Source: Desulfuromonas acetexigens (GTDB lineage Bacteria; Desulfobacterota; Desulfuromonadia; Desulfuromonadales; Trichloromonadaceae). From it: 64,000 nt of DNA. Numbering within the stretch: the stretch's first letter is position 1; each line of letters starts with the position of its first letter. The position numbers and the translations under genes are program-made. The notes below the pieces were generated by a model, which saw only the letters and a list, made by a program, of their open reading frames with translations, did not search any database and was not told the DNA's origin. Of the stretch, positions 18,616-27,049 are shown in pieces. The DNA lies in assembly GCF_900111775.1 (NCBI RefSeq), contig NZ_FOJJ01000001.1, forward strand, positions 124,001-188,000, read 5' to 3'.

Positions 18616-20324
18616 GCACACGTCATTGGGTACCGCGCTCCTCGGAAGCGGTCGCCGAGCGGGAAGGGGAGTTGGCCCGGGCCCTCGACCTGACCACCTT
18701 GACGGCGCGCATTCTCCTCGCCCGGGGGATCGCATCTCCGGATGAAGCACGTTTTTTCATCGACGGCAAGCTGGCGGATTTGCCCGATCCCTTCACGCTG
18801 CTCGGCATGGAGAGCGCGGTGGCCCGTCTTCTGCGGGCCTGGCGGCGACAGGAGCGCGTGCGCATTCACGGCGATTACGACGTCGACGGCATCACCGCCA
18901 CCGCCTTGCTGACCGAAGGCTTTTCCCAACTCGGTCTGCAGGTCGATTACCACATCCCTTTGCGCCTCAAGGATGGTTACGGCCTCTCCGTCGAAGCCCT
19001 CGAAACGGCCGTGGCCGAGGGGGTTGCGGTGGTGGTCTCCGTCGATTGTGGCGTCTCCGCCGTTGCCGAAGCGGAACGCGCCCGGGAGTTGGGTCTCGAT
19101 CTCATCGTCACCGATCATCATCAGGTTCCCGAAAAACTGCCCCGTGCCCACGCCCTGATCAATCCCCACCAGCCCGGTTGCCCCTTTCCCTTCAAGGATC
19201 TCGCCGGCGTCGGTGTCGCCTTTTTCCTGCTCGTCGCCCTGCGCAAGGCTTTGCGCGAGGCCGGCGCTTTTGCCGAAAGCAAAGAACCCGATCTGCGCCG
19301 TCTCCTCGATCTGGTGGCTCTCGGCAGCATCGCCGATCTGGTACCGCTCACCGGCCTGAACCGTCTCCTGACCCGGATCGGTCTGCAACTTCTCGACAAG
19401 CAACCCCGCCCGGGCATTCATGCCCTGCGTCAGGTCGCTGCCGTCGACAAGGTGACCTGCGGCACGGTCGGCTTCCGCCTGGCGCCGCGATTGAACGCCG
19501 CCGGACGGCTGGAGGATGCCGCTCTCGGAGTGCAACTGCTGCTCGGGCGGGAAGCTTCCGCTTGCTTGGAACTGGCGCAACTCCTCGATGGTTTCAATCG
19601 GGAGCGACAGGCGATCGAAAAAGAAACACTGGAGCAGGCGGTGGCGACTCTGGAGGCCGGCCGCGAGACGGCCACCCATTCCATCGTCCTCGCCGATGCC
19701 CGCTGGCATCCCGGCGTCATCGGCATCGTCGCCAGTCGCCTGGTGGAGCGCTATCACCGACCGACGGTGCTGATCTCCCTCGATGGTGGGCAGGGGAAAG
19801 GTTCGGCCCGTTCCATCCGGGGATTTCATCTCTATCAGGCCCTGGAGCGCTGTCGCGAACGCCTGCTCGGTTTCGGCGGCCATGCCTACGCCGCCGGTCT
19901 CTCCCTTGCCGAAGCGGAGGTGCCCGAGTTTGCCCGCGCTTTCGAGGAGGTCGCCCAAGAGCTTCTGACCCCTGAGGGTCTCCATCCCCACCTTGGACAC
20001 GACGGCGAGTTGTTGCTCGAAGAACTCGATTCGGCCACGGTCGGCGAACTCGCGCGGCTTGCCCCCTTCGGCATGGGGAATCCCGAGCCGGCTTTTGTTG
20101 TAAGCGGCGTGCGTATTCAGCAGGCCGCGGTGGTCGGCAGCGATCATCTGCGCTTTGTCGCCCGCCAGGACGGTTACAGTCTGCCCTGCATCGCCTTCGG
20201 TATGGCCGCGCGCCAGGGGGAGTTGAGCGGGCCGATGGACCTGCTCTTTTCCCCATCCATCAACGAATGGAAGGGGCGGTTTGACGTGCAGTTACAGATC
20301 AAGGATTTCAGACCTTCCGCCTGA
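18603..20324 (+). CDS. recJ: Single-stranded-DNA-specific exonuclease RecJ
   Basis: 573 residues, the standard RecJ length. DHH phosphoesterase motifs are intact: HGDYDVDGITA (motif I), VDCGVSA (motif II) and VTDHHQVPE (motif III, the DHH triad). The DHHA1 part has the GGHAYAAGLSL glycine-histidine motif, and an OB-like C-terminal domain follows. RecJ degrades single strands 5' to 3' in recombination and mismatch repair. The start lies inside the end of the preceding lipoprotein gene (13-base overlap), so expression is coupled to it. Confidence 0.96.
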   Translation: MEPVSTRHWVPRSSEAVAEREGELARALDLTTLTARILLARGIASPDEARFFIDGKLADLPDPFTLLGMESAVARLLRAWRRQERVRIHGDYDVDGITATALLTEGFSQLGLQVDYHIPLRLKDGYGLSVEALETAVAEGVAVVVSVDCGVSAVAEAERARELGLDLIVTDHHQVPEKLPRAHALINPHQPGCPFPFKDLAGVGVAFFLLVALRKALREAGAFAESKEPDLRRLLDLVALGSIADLVPLTGLNRLLTRIGLQLLDKQPRPGIHALRQVAAVDKVTCGTVGFRLAPRLNAAGRLEDAALGVQLLLGREASACLELAQLLDGFNRERQAIEKETLEQAVATLEAGRETATHSIVLADARWHPGVIGIVASRLVERYHRPTVLISLDGGQGKGSARSIRGFHLYQALERCRERLLGFGGHAYAAGLSLAEAEVPEFARAFEEVAQELLTPEGLHPHLGHDGELLLEELDSATVGELARLAPFGMGNPEPAFVVSGVRIQQAAVVGSDHLRFVARQDGYSLPCIAFGMAARQGELSGPMDLLFSPSINEWKGRFDVQLQIKDFRPSA

Positions 20325-20348
20325 GACGGGCGAGATCGCTAGTAATAC

Positions 20349-20376
20349 TTGAAATTCCCGCGCGCCAAGCTAATAT
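20349..20376 (+). promoter_or_regulatory. Candidate promoter for the thioredoxin-like gene
   Basis: TTGAAA (20349-20354), 16 bases, TAATAT (20371-20376), about 68 bases before the start codon. The local sequence is AT-rich compared with its surroundings. Confidence 0.5.
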
Positions 20377-20443
20377 ATCCGGAATGGTTAGCAATCTTGG
20401 GTGATCCGGAAATCGCCCATCCAATCGTGGAGGAGCTTTTAAC

Positions 20444-21001
20444 ATGAGTCTTGTGAAATCGATCGATGTGCCCCTGGGGTGGAAGATGAAGCGTTTCACC
20501 CTGCAGGATGCCAAAGACCGCGCCCATGACAGCGATGATTTTTTCGGGGATATGGGATTGCTGGTGGTTTTCACCTGCAACCATTGCCCCTACGCCGCTG
20601 CTCAATGGCCCCGGCTCATTGAGTTGGCTCGCTACGGCCGCGAGTTCGGCATCGCCACGGTCGCGATCAATCCCAATATCCATCCCGATTATCCCGATGA
20701 CGCTCCCGAGCGTATGCTCGAAAAGGTTCGCGAACTCGGTATCGATTTCCCCTATCTGGTGGATGAGGGCCAATCGATCGCCCGGGCCTTCAAGGCCCAA
20801 TGTACGCCTGACTCCTATCTGTTTGATCGTAAATGGCGACTGGTCTATCACGGTCGCATCGACGACAACTGGGAAGACCCGACCAAGGTCACCCGCCAGG
20901 AACTCAAGGAAGCCATGGATCGCCTCGTGGCGGGCAAACCGCCCTTGGAAGTGCAACACCCCGCCATGGGCTGTTCCATCAAATGGCGGGCGGAAGATTG
21001 A
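20444..21001 (+). CDS. Thioredoxin-fold (TlpA/AhpC-like) protein
   Basis: 185 residues, no signal peptide, so cytoplasmic. The redox motif is C45-N-H-C48 followed by PYA, in a thioredoxin/AhpC-TSA fold with the cis-proline region later (CTPDSYLFD). These cytoplasmic TlpA-like thiol proteins are found widely in bacteria, with a role in thiol-disulfide exchange that is not well defined. AGGAG ribosome site. It is monocistronic, with its own promoter and a strong terminator. Confidence 0.85.
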   Translation: MSLVKSIDVPLGWKMKRFTLQDAKDRAHDSDDFFGDMGLLVVFTCNHCPYAAAQWPRLIELARYGREFGIATVAINPNIHPDYPDDAPERMLEKVRELGIDFPYLVDEGQSIARAFKAQCTPDSYLFDRKWRLVYHGRIDDNWEDPTKVTRQELKEAMDRLVAGKPPLEVQHPAMGCSIKWRAED

Positions 21002-21054
21002 GCCGTTCGCGGAGGACAAAACCGCGGCGGAAAGATAGGATACAGCGAAGATAA

Positions 21055-21099
21055 AACGAACAGGCCGGAGGAATTTCCTCCGGCCTGTTCGTTTCTTTA
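21055..21099. terminator. Bidirectional intrinsic terminator
   Basis: A near-perfect palindrome with about 18-base arms (AACGAACAGGCCGGAGGA and complement) spans 21055-21093. T-runs follow on the plus side (GTTTCTTT), and TCGTTTTAT follows on the minus side. It can end both the thioredoxin-like gene and readthrough from the kefB-like gene on the other strand. Confidence 0.85.
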
Positions 21100-21264
21100 G
21101 CAAGAAAGTAAATCAGTTCCTGCAGATTCAAATCCCCAGTCACCCACGGCGTCTTTCTTTTCCTTTCTCGATCGCCCTTGCCTTCTCATTTTCACCCGCC
21201 TGTGCAACCGGACTCCGAACTCCTTGACCAATCTACCCGCTCAGCCCCTCCTTTTCTCCTTGTC

Positions 21265-23142
21265 TCAGAGCTTCTCCGTCGCCGCCGTGACCGGGGTGTC
21301 CGTGTCCCAGGCGTGGTCGTTGAGGTTGTGGATGTCGGCGCGGTCCTTGGCGAGGATCTGTTCCTGCAGGCGGATGAGTTCGCGGGCGTTGGAGATGTAG
21401 ACCCCCTGATCGTGGCGGTGGGGGGCGAGTTGATTCATGGCGGCTTCGTCGTATTTCATGAAATACTGGGCGGCGCGGGTGGCGCTGTAGCGGCGATGGC
21501 CGAGGTTGGTCAGAACGTCCACCCCGGCGCGCAGGGAGGTGTCGAGAAACTCCCGATAGACCTGATCGACCCCGGCTTCGATGAAGTCGTGGGCGTCGAG
21601 GGTGCTGCCGGCGCGGGCCATGGTTCTGAGGTGGGGAAAGTGCTTTTTCGCCGTCGATACCAGCGTGTCGACGGTCGCCGGATCGTCGATGGCGATGAAA
21701 AGGATGCGGGCGCTGTCGGCCCCGGCCGAATGGAGGATGTCGAGGCGGGTGGCATCGCCGTAGAAGACTTTGAAACCCATACGCCGCAGCAGATCGACCT
21801 GATCGGAATTGTTGTCGAGAATTGTCGCTTCGACGCCGTTGGCGCGCAGGAAGCGGCCGAGGGTGCTGCCGAAGGAACTGAAGCCGGCGATAATGATGGA
21901 ATGTTCCGTGTCGATCGCATCCGCCTCGCGCTCCTCGGTGCGCCGGGTACCGAAACGGGGGAGGACCAGCCGTTCGTTGAGCAGCAGCAGAAGCGGAGTC
22001 AGGGTCATGGTCAGGGCGGTGACGGCCATCAATGTGTCGATCCAGTTACCGCCGACGATTCCCAGCCGCTGGATGAAGGCCAAGAGGACGAAGGCGAACT
22101 CGCCGACTTGGGACAGGCCGAGAGCGAAGATGCTGTTTTGGTCGAAGGAGAGGCGGAAAAGTTTTCCCGCCGCCGCCAGCACCGCCGCCTTGACAATGAC
22201 GATGGCCAAAACCAGGGAGAAGATGGTGCCGGGGCTGTCGGCGATGAGCTTGAAGTTGATCGACGCGCCGACGGCGATGAAAAAGAGGCCGAGGAGCAAT
22301 CCCTTGAAGGGTTCGATGTCGCTTTCCAGTTCGTGACGGAATTCACTGTTGGCCAGCAGCACGCCGGCGAGAAAGGCTCCCAGCGCCGGGCTCAGGCCGA
22401 CCAGTTGCATCAGGTAGGCGATGGCGACGATGATGAGCAGGGCGGCGGCGACGGAGAGTTCGCGGACGCTCGCTTTGGTGACGATGCGCAGGAGGGGGAC
22501 GACGACGTAGCGCCCGGCGACGATGACCGCAATCAGGGCGAAGAGGACCGATCCGGCCCGGAGCCAGACCGGCAGCCCCGCCAGCAACCCCGGCGCTTCG
22601 CCGTGGCCCGCGCCGGTGGCGGCTTGCAGGGCGAGGAAGGGGAGCAGGGCAAGGATCGGGATGACGGCGACGTCCTGAAAGAGGAGGACGGCGAAGGAAC
22701 TCGTCCCCGCTTGGGAACCGCCTAATCCTTTTTCCTTGAGGGATTGCAGGACGATGGCGGTGGAAGACATGGCCAGGGCCAGGCCACAGGCTACTGCGCC
22801 CCGCCAGCCGAGGCCGAGCAGCAGCAGTCCGCCGCCGAGGAGCAGGGTGGTCAGAGCCAGTTGCAGGGTGCCCAGGCCGAGAATCTGCGAGCGCATCCGC
22901 CAGAAGTGGGCCGGTTCCAGCTCCAATCCGATGAGAAAGAGCATCATCACCACGCCGAATTCGGCGAAGTGCATGATGTCCTGCCCCTCGCGGCCGACAA
23001 AGCCGAGGGCGAAGGGGCCGATGAGAATGCCGGCCAGCAGGTAACCGAGGACCGAGCCCATCCCCAGGCGCTTGGCGACGGGGACGCAGATCAGGGCGGC
23101 GGTCAGGTAAACGATGGCTTGGCCCATCAGGGTATCGCTCAT
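21265..23142 (-). CDS. KefB/KefC-type potassium:proton antiporter with RCK domain
   Basis: 625 residues: about 12 membrane helices (1-390) of the CPA2 family with typical blocks GYLLAGILIGP, FLIGLELEP, LAMSSTAIVLQ and LSPALGAFLAGVLLAN, followed by a cytosolic RCK_N nucleotide-binding domain (about 405-525, IIIAGFSSFGSTLGRFL). In the family the RCK domain is gated by glutathione or its adducts and the channel releases K+ to acidify the cytoplasm during electrophile stress. The start overlaps the stop of the KefF-like gene by four bases. Whether it is B or C type cannot be told. Confidence 0.92.
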   Translation of the reverse strand: MSDTLMGQAIVYLTAALICVPVAKRLGMGSVLGYLLAGILIGPFALGFVGREGQDIMHFAEFGVVMMLFLIGLELEPAHFWRMRSQILGLGTLQLALTTLLLGGGLLLLGLGWRGAVACGLALAMSSTAIVLQSLKEKGLGGSQAGTSSFAVLLFQDVAVIPILALLPFLALQAATGAGHGEAPGLLAGLPVWLRAGSVLFALIAVIVAGRYVVVPLLRIVTKASVRELSVAAALLIIVAIAYLMQLVGLSPALGAFLAGVLLANSEFRHELESDIEPFKGLLLGLFFIAVGASINFKLIADSPGTIFSLVLAIVIVKAAVLAAAGKLFRLSFDQNSIFALGLSQVGEFAFVLLAFIQRLGIVGGNWIDTLMAVTALTMTLTPLLLLLNERLVLPRFGTRRTEEREADAIDTEHSIIIAGFSSFGSTLGRFLRANGVEATILDNNSDQVDLLRRMGFKVFYGDATRLDILHSAGADSARILFIAIDDPATVDTLVSTAKKHFPHLRTMARAGSTLDAHDFIEAGVDQVYREFLDTSLRAGVDVLTNLGHRRYSATRAAQYFMKYDEAAMNQLAPHRHDQGVYISNARELIRLQEQILAKDRADIHNLNDHAWDTDTPVTAATEKL

Positions 23143-23747
23143 GGCTGCTCCTTGCGGATGAGATCGGCGACCCAGTCGTTGAGCAGTTCCACCTTTTTGA
23201 TCCCTTCAAAATCGTAGGTTTCCGCCAAGGCCGTCAACAGGCGGCGGTAACGCCCGGCGTAATCGGCGAGCAGGGCATCGCTCAGGCGGTAGGTTCCCTG
23301 CACGGCGAAAGGGGGGAGCCAGAGCATCCGGCACAGTCGGGTCGCCTGTTCCAGCGGGCGCAGCAGCTCCTCCAGGGGGTAACGGTTGAAGCCGTCGTGG
23401 GAAAAGCTGGTGCGGGTGCCGCCGCTGGTGATGACGTTGAAGACCGCTTTGCCCGCGAGGTGGTTTCCACCTTCGCCGTGGGCCCACCCGTGTTCCAGAA
23501 CCAGATCCATCCACTGCTTGATGATCGCCGGGGGACCGTAGAGGTAGAGGGGGTAGTGCCAGACGATGATATCGTGGGCGCGCAGCAATTTCTGTTCGCG
23601 GGGGACATCGATATCGAACTGGGGATATTCCTCGTAGAGATCGTGAACGGTGACGTTTTCGAGACCGGTAAGGCCGCGCAGCAGGGCGCGGTTGGCCCGG
23701 GACTTTTCGTAACGGGGATGGGCAAAGAGAATCAGAATCTTTTTCAT
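23139..23747 (-). CDS. KefF/KefG-type NAD(P)H oxidoreductase
   Basis: 202 residues from the ATG at 23747 (MKKILILFAHPRYEKS). Flavodoxin-like fold of the NQO1/MdaB/KefF group: phosphate-binding HPRYEKSRANRALL loop, the WHYPLYLYGPPAIIKQW block and the GGTR-type second flavin loop near residue 115. KefF-like proteins activate the Kef antiporter and have quinone or electrophile reductase activity. It overlaps the antiporter downstream and the FNT channel upstream by four bases each. Confidence 0.9.
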   Translation of the reverse strand: MKKILILFAHPRYEKSRANRALLRGLTGLENVTVHDLYEEYPQFDIDVPREQKLLRAHDIIVWHYPLYLYGPPAIIKQWMDLVLEHGWAHGEGGNHLAGKAVFNVITSGGTRTSFSHDGFNRYPLEELLRPLEQATRLCRMLWLPPFAVQGTYRLSDALLADYAGRYRRLLTALAETYDFEGIKKVELLNDWVADLIRKEQP

Positions 23748-24556
23748 GGATCGACCTTGCCGCCGCGCAGATGAATGAACCAGTAGGCGAAGGCGACGAA
23801 TACCACGCCGCCGATGATGTTGCCGAGGGTGACGGGGAGCAGATTGCCGATAAAAAAATTGCTCCAGGTCAGGGAAGGGTCCGTCCCCGGGAACTCGCGG
23901 GCCAGGAGCAGGCCGGTGGGGATGAAGTACATGTTGGCGATGGAGTGCTCGAAGCCGCTGGCGACAAAGGCCATGATCGGACCGAAACAGGCGAGCATCT
24001 TGCCGGGGATGTCCCGGGCCGCCGTCGCCATGAAGACCGCCAGGCAGACCAGCCAGTTGCAGAGAATCCCTCGGACCAGGGCGACATCGAAGGGGAGCTG
24101 GGTTTTGGCCGTGGCGATGGCGATCGCCTGCTCGGCGATGAGGGGCGCTTGCCAGAGGTTGGAGCGGTACATGAGCCAGGCGAAGAAGAGGGAGCCGACG
24201 AAATTGCCGAGCAGCACCACGGCCCAATTCTCCAGCAGTTTCCCCCAGGTGATTTCCCCCAGCAGGGCAGTTTTGGTCAGCAGGCTGTTGCCGGTGAAGA
24301 GTTCCGCACCGCAGATCACCACTAGCATCAGCCCCAGGGAAAAGACGCTGCCGGCAAGCAGGCGCGCAATCCCCTGGCCGAGCTTATCCGCCGTTCCGGC
24401 GCTGACCACCGTCGCCAACTCGGCGCCGAAGGCGATGTAGAAACCGGCGAGCAGGCTGAGGACAACGGTGCGGGACAGGGGCTGGCTGGCGACCCGCTTG
24501 CCGTTCTCCATGATCGTCCGCACCGTTTCGGCGGGAGTGAGGAAGTTCTTGTCCAT
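23744..24556 (-). CDS. Formate/nitrite transporter family channel (FocA/NirC type)
   Basis: 270 residues with six hydrophobic helices and both FNT signatures: the loop AELFTGNSL after helix 2, and the helix-4/5 blocks GILCNWLVCLAVF and GFEHSIANMYFIP with its conserved pore histidine. FNT proteins are pentameric channels for formate, nitrite or hydrosulfide; the substrate cannot be read from the sequence. It starts one base after the aminotransferase stop and ends overlapping the KefF-like gene. Confidence 0.92.
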   Translation of the reverse strand: MDKNFLTPAETVRTIMENGKRVASQPLSRTVVLSLLAGFYIAFGAELATVVSAGTADKLGQGIARLLAGSVFSLGLMLVVICGAELFTGNSLLTKTALLGEITWGKLLENWAVVLLGNFVGSLFFAWLMYRSNLWQAPLIAEQAIAIATAKTQLPFDVALVRGILCNWLVCLAVFMATAARDIPGKMLACFGPIMAFVASGFEHSIANMYFIPTGLLLAREFPGTDPSLTWSNFFIGNLLPVTLGNIIGGVVFVAFAYWFIHLRGGKVDP

Positions 24557-24557
24557 C

Positions 24558-25748
24558 CTATTTCAGCCCCACATCCTTGGCCAATTTTTCCCAGGCGGGC
24601 AAGCTGCGCTCGATGATCCCCTGGTCGATGCAGTAGGCGATGCGGAAGAAGCCGGGAGCGCCGAAGCCGACGCCGGGGACGAGGAGGATGTTGTGCTTTT
24701 GCGCCTGGGTGACGAATTCGACGTCGTCGGCCAGGGGTGATTTGGGGAAGAGGTAGAAGGCGCCGCCAGGCTTGACCATGGAAAAGCCCAAGGCCGTCAG
24801 GTGGTCGTAGAGCAGGTCGCGCTTGCGCTGGTATTCGCCGATGTCGACGCTTTCCCGCTGGATGTTGGTGACCAGGCGCTGCATCAGGGCCGGGGCATTG
24901 ACGAAGCCGAGCACCCGGTTGCAGAAGACCGCCCCTTCCATGAAGAGTTCGACCTGATCCATGGCCGGATTGGCCGCCAGGTAGCCGATGCGCTCGCCGG
25001 GCAGGGCGAGGTCCTTGGAATGGGAGGTAACGATGATCGAGTTCTTTACGCAGCCGAAGATGCCGGGCACCTGTTGGCCGTCGTAGGCGATGCGGGCGTA
25101 GGGCTCGTCGGAGATGACGTAAATCGTCCGGCCCAGCTCCTTCTCCTTGCGCTCCAGCAGTTCGCCGAGGGATTTGAGGTCGGCTGCGGGATAGATGACG
25201 CCGGTCGGGTTGTTGGGGTTGTTGACGATGAGCGCCCGGGTCTGCGGGCCGATGGCCGCTTCGATGGCTTGGAGGTCGAGCTGAAAGGTGTCGCGGTTCG
25301 TCCAGGCTTCTTTGGAAACGCCGCCATGGTTGTCGATGTAGAACTTGTATTCGACGAAATAGGGGGCGAGGATGATGACCTCTTCGCCGGGATTGAGGAT
25401 GGTCTTTAGCACCACGTTGAGAGCGCCGCCGGCGCCGCAGGTCATGACCACCTGGGCGGCTTTGACCGGTACCGGCGACTTGTCGGAAAGGACCGCGGCG
25501 ACGGCGGCCCGGGTCTCTTCGTAACCGGCATTGTTCATGTAGCGGTGCATCCCCGGCAAGGGGTGATTGGCGAGTTCCCGCAATTGGTCGCAAAAAGCCT
25601 GCGGCGGCTCCACCGAGGGGTTGCCGATGGTGAAGTCGAAGACGTTTTCGGCGCCGTGCAGCTTGCTCAGGCGCGCCCCTTCTTCGAACATCTTGCGGAT
25701 CCACGACGAGCGCTCAATGGCGCTTAGGACTTTGGCGGCGATGGTCAT
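24558..25748 (-). CDS. PLP-dependent class I aminotransferase
   Basis: 396 residues from the ATG at 25748, which has GGAG upstream; a longer frame runs to 25817 without a ribosome site. Fold type I features: NNAGYEETR near 75, the NNPNNPTG block, DEPYAR for the PLP-ring aspartate and tyrosine, and the Schiff-base Lys245 in SHSKDLALPGERIG, with a C-terminal FRIAYC arginine. Substrate is unknown. It is divergent from pheA-tyrA-aroA, so an aromatic amino acid role is possible, but it is coupled to transport genes. First gene of a four-gene operon. Confidence 0.9.
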   Translation of the reverse strand: MTIAAKVLSAIERSSWIRKMFEEGARLSKLHGAENVFDFTIGNPSVEPPQAFCDQLRELANHPLPGMHRYMNNAGYEETRAAVAAVLSDKSPVPVKAAQVVMTCGAGGALNVVLKTILNPGEEVIILAPYFVEYKFYIDNHGGVSKEAWTNRDTFQLDLQAIEAAIGPQTRALIVNNPNNPTGVIYPAADLKSLGELLERKEKELGRTIYVISDEPYARIAYDGQQVPGIFGCVKNSIIVTSHSKDLALPGERIGYLAANPAMDQVELFMEGAVFCNRVLGFVNAPALMQRLVTNIQRESVDIGEYQRKRDLLYDHLTALGFSMVKPGGAFYLFPKSPLADDVEFVTQAQKHNILLVPGVGFGAPGFFRIAYCIDQGIIERSLPAWEKLAKDVGLK

Positions 25749-25788
25749 GATCGTTCTCCAGGGAGTGAATTTATATAAAGGATCAGGG

Positions 25789-25817
25789 AGTTTAACCGGC
25801 CGTCGCGAAGCGGTCAA
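25789..25817 (-). promoter_or_regulatory. Candidate promoter for the aminotransferase-FNT-Kef operon
   Basis: On the minus strand: TTGACC (25817-25812), 17 bases, TAAACT (25794-25789), about 40 bases before the aminotransferase start. Confidence 0.5.
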
Positions 25818-25875
25818 GAATTAACCGGATCAGGGATTTCCTCCCTTTCCGTCGGTCGGCGCGCCGGCTTTTCCG

Positions 25876-25904
25876 TTGCTTTTTGCCGGACGATAAGCTA
25901 AGTT
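25876..25904 (+). promoter_or_regulatory. Candidate promoter for pheA
   Basis: TTGCTT (25876-25881), 17 bases, TAAGTT (25899-25904). Transcription would start near 25911, after the TTG at 25883 and before the ATG at 25943, which supports the later start codon. Confidence 0.45.
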
Positions 25905-25942
25905 TTCCGTCCATTTACTCTCCGGGAAAGGACCTAAAGGGC

Positions 25943-27016
25943 ATGACGGCCGACAATCTCTCCGCATTGCGCCAGGCGATCGACGATATCGATGACCATA
26001 TTCTCGATCTGCTCAATCAGCGGGCCTCCGTGGTCGTTGAAGTAGGCAAGGCCAAGGCCGGCCAGAGCAAGGATTTCTACGTGCCCAGCCGGGAACGGGC
26101 GATCTACGAACGGCTCACCGCCGCCAATCCCGGGCCCTTTCCCTCCGAGGCGATCCGTAAGGTCTTCCGCGAGATCATCTCCGCCTCCCTCTCCCTCGAA
26201 CAGCCGATGAAGGTTGCCTTCCTCGGCCCCCAGGGTACTTTCACCCATGCCGCCGCCATGCAGCAGTTCGGCTTTTCCGCCCAGCTCATGCCACAGAAGA
26301 GCATCCCGGCGATTTTCGAGGAAGTGGCCCGGGGGCGCGCTCCCTACGGCGTCGTGCCGGTGGAGAACTCCACCGAGGGGGTGGTTTCCCACACCCTCGA
26401 CATGTTCATGGAGTCGGAGCTGAAGATCAACGCCGAGATCATGCTCGGCATCTCCCATTTCCTCATGTCCCGCAGCGGCCGCATGACCGACATCAAGAAG
26501 GTCGTTTCCCATCCCCAGCCCCTGGCCCAGTGCCGCAAATGGCTGGAGGAGAATCTGCCCGACGTCCCCCTGGTCGATGTCGGTAGCACCGCCCTGGCGG
26601 CGCAGATGGCGCTGGAGGACGAAAGCTTCGGCGCCATCGCCAGCGAAATGGCGGCGACCCTTTACGGCTTGCAGGTGGTGAAGGAGCGCATCGAGGATAA
26701 TCCCAACAACTTCACCCGCTTTCTGGTCATCGGCACAAACACCCCGGAGCGCAGCGGCCGGGACAAGACCTCGCTGATGTTCAACATCAAGGATCAGCCG
26801 GGGATTCTCTACCGGATGCTCGAACCCTTCAGCAAGCGGGAGATCAACCTCTCCAAGATCGAGAGCCGGCCGATGAAGAAGAAGGCCTGGGAATATATCT
26901 TCTTTCTCGATATCGAAGGGCACATCGACGACGAGCCGATCACGGCCGCCGTTACCGAACTCAGGGATTATTGCCAATTTCTCAAGGTGCTCGGTTCCTA
27001 TCCTCGCGCCCGCTGA
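25943..27016 (+). CDS. pheA: Bifunctional chorismate mutase/prephenate dehydratase (P-protein)
   Basis: 357 residues from the ATG at 25943. The domains are an AroQ chorismate mutase (about 1-85), prephenate dehydratase (about 90-275) and a C-terminal ACT domain (about 285-355). Dehydratase motifs seen: FLGPQGTFTHAAA, VENSTEGVVSHTLD and the catalytic NFTRFLVIG. ACT motifs GILYRMLEPF and ESRP bind phenylalanine for feedback inhibition. It converts chorismate to phenylpyruvate. The family-length start is ATG; the open TTG 60 bases earlier precedes the predicted transcription start. Followed by tyrA and aroA. Confidence 0.96.
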   Translation: MTADNLSALRQAIDDIDDHILDLLNQRASVVVEVGKAKAGQSKDFYVPSRERAIYERLTAANPGPFPSEAIRKVFREIISASLSLEQPMKVAFLGPQGTFTHAAAMQQFGFSAQLMPQKSIPAIFEEVARGRAPYGVVPVENSTEGVVSHTLDMFMESELKINAEIMLGISHFLMSRSGRMTDIKKVVSHPQPLAQCRKWLEENLPDVPLVDVGSTALAAQMALEDESFGAIASEMAATLYGLQVVKERIEDNPNNFTRFLVIGTNTPERSGRDKTSLMFNIKDQPGILYRMLEPFSKREINLSKIESRPMKKKAWEYIFFLDIEGHIDDEPITAAVTELRDYCQFLKVLGSYPRAR

Positions 27017-27049
27017 ATTCAAGACTATGGACGAACGGACGGATTGCCG

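Noticed and set aside
18540-20147. Minus-strand frame of 535 codons opposite recJ
   Set aside because: Shadow of RecJ with no recognisable domain.
21178-22725. Long plus-strand frame (515 codons) opposite the KefB-like gene
   Set aside because: Its product is rich in D, G, E, V repeats with no fold signature, and it is the mirror of a strongly supported antiporter in GC-rich DNA.
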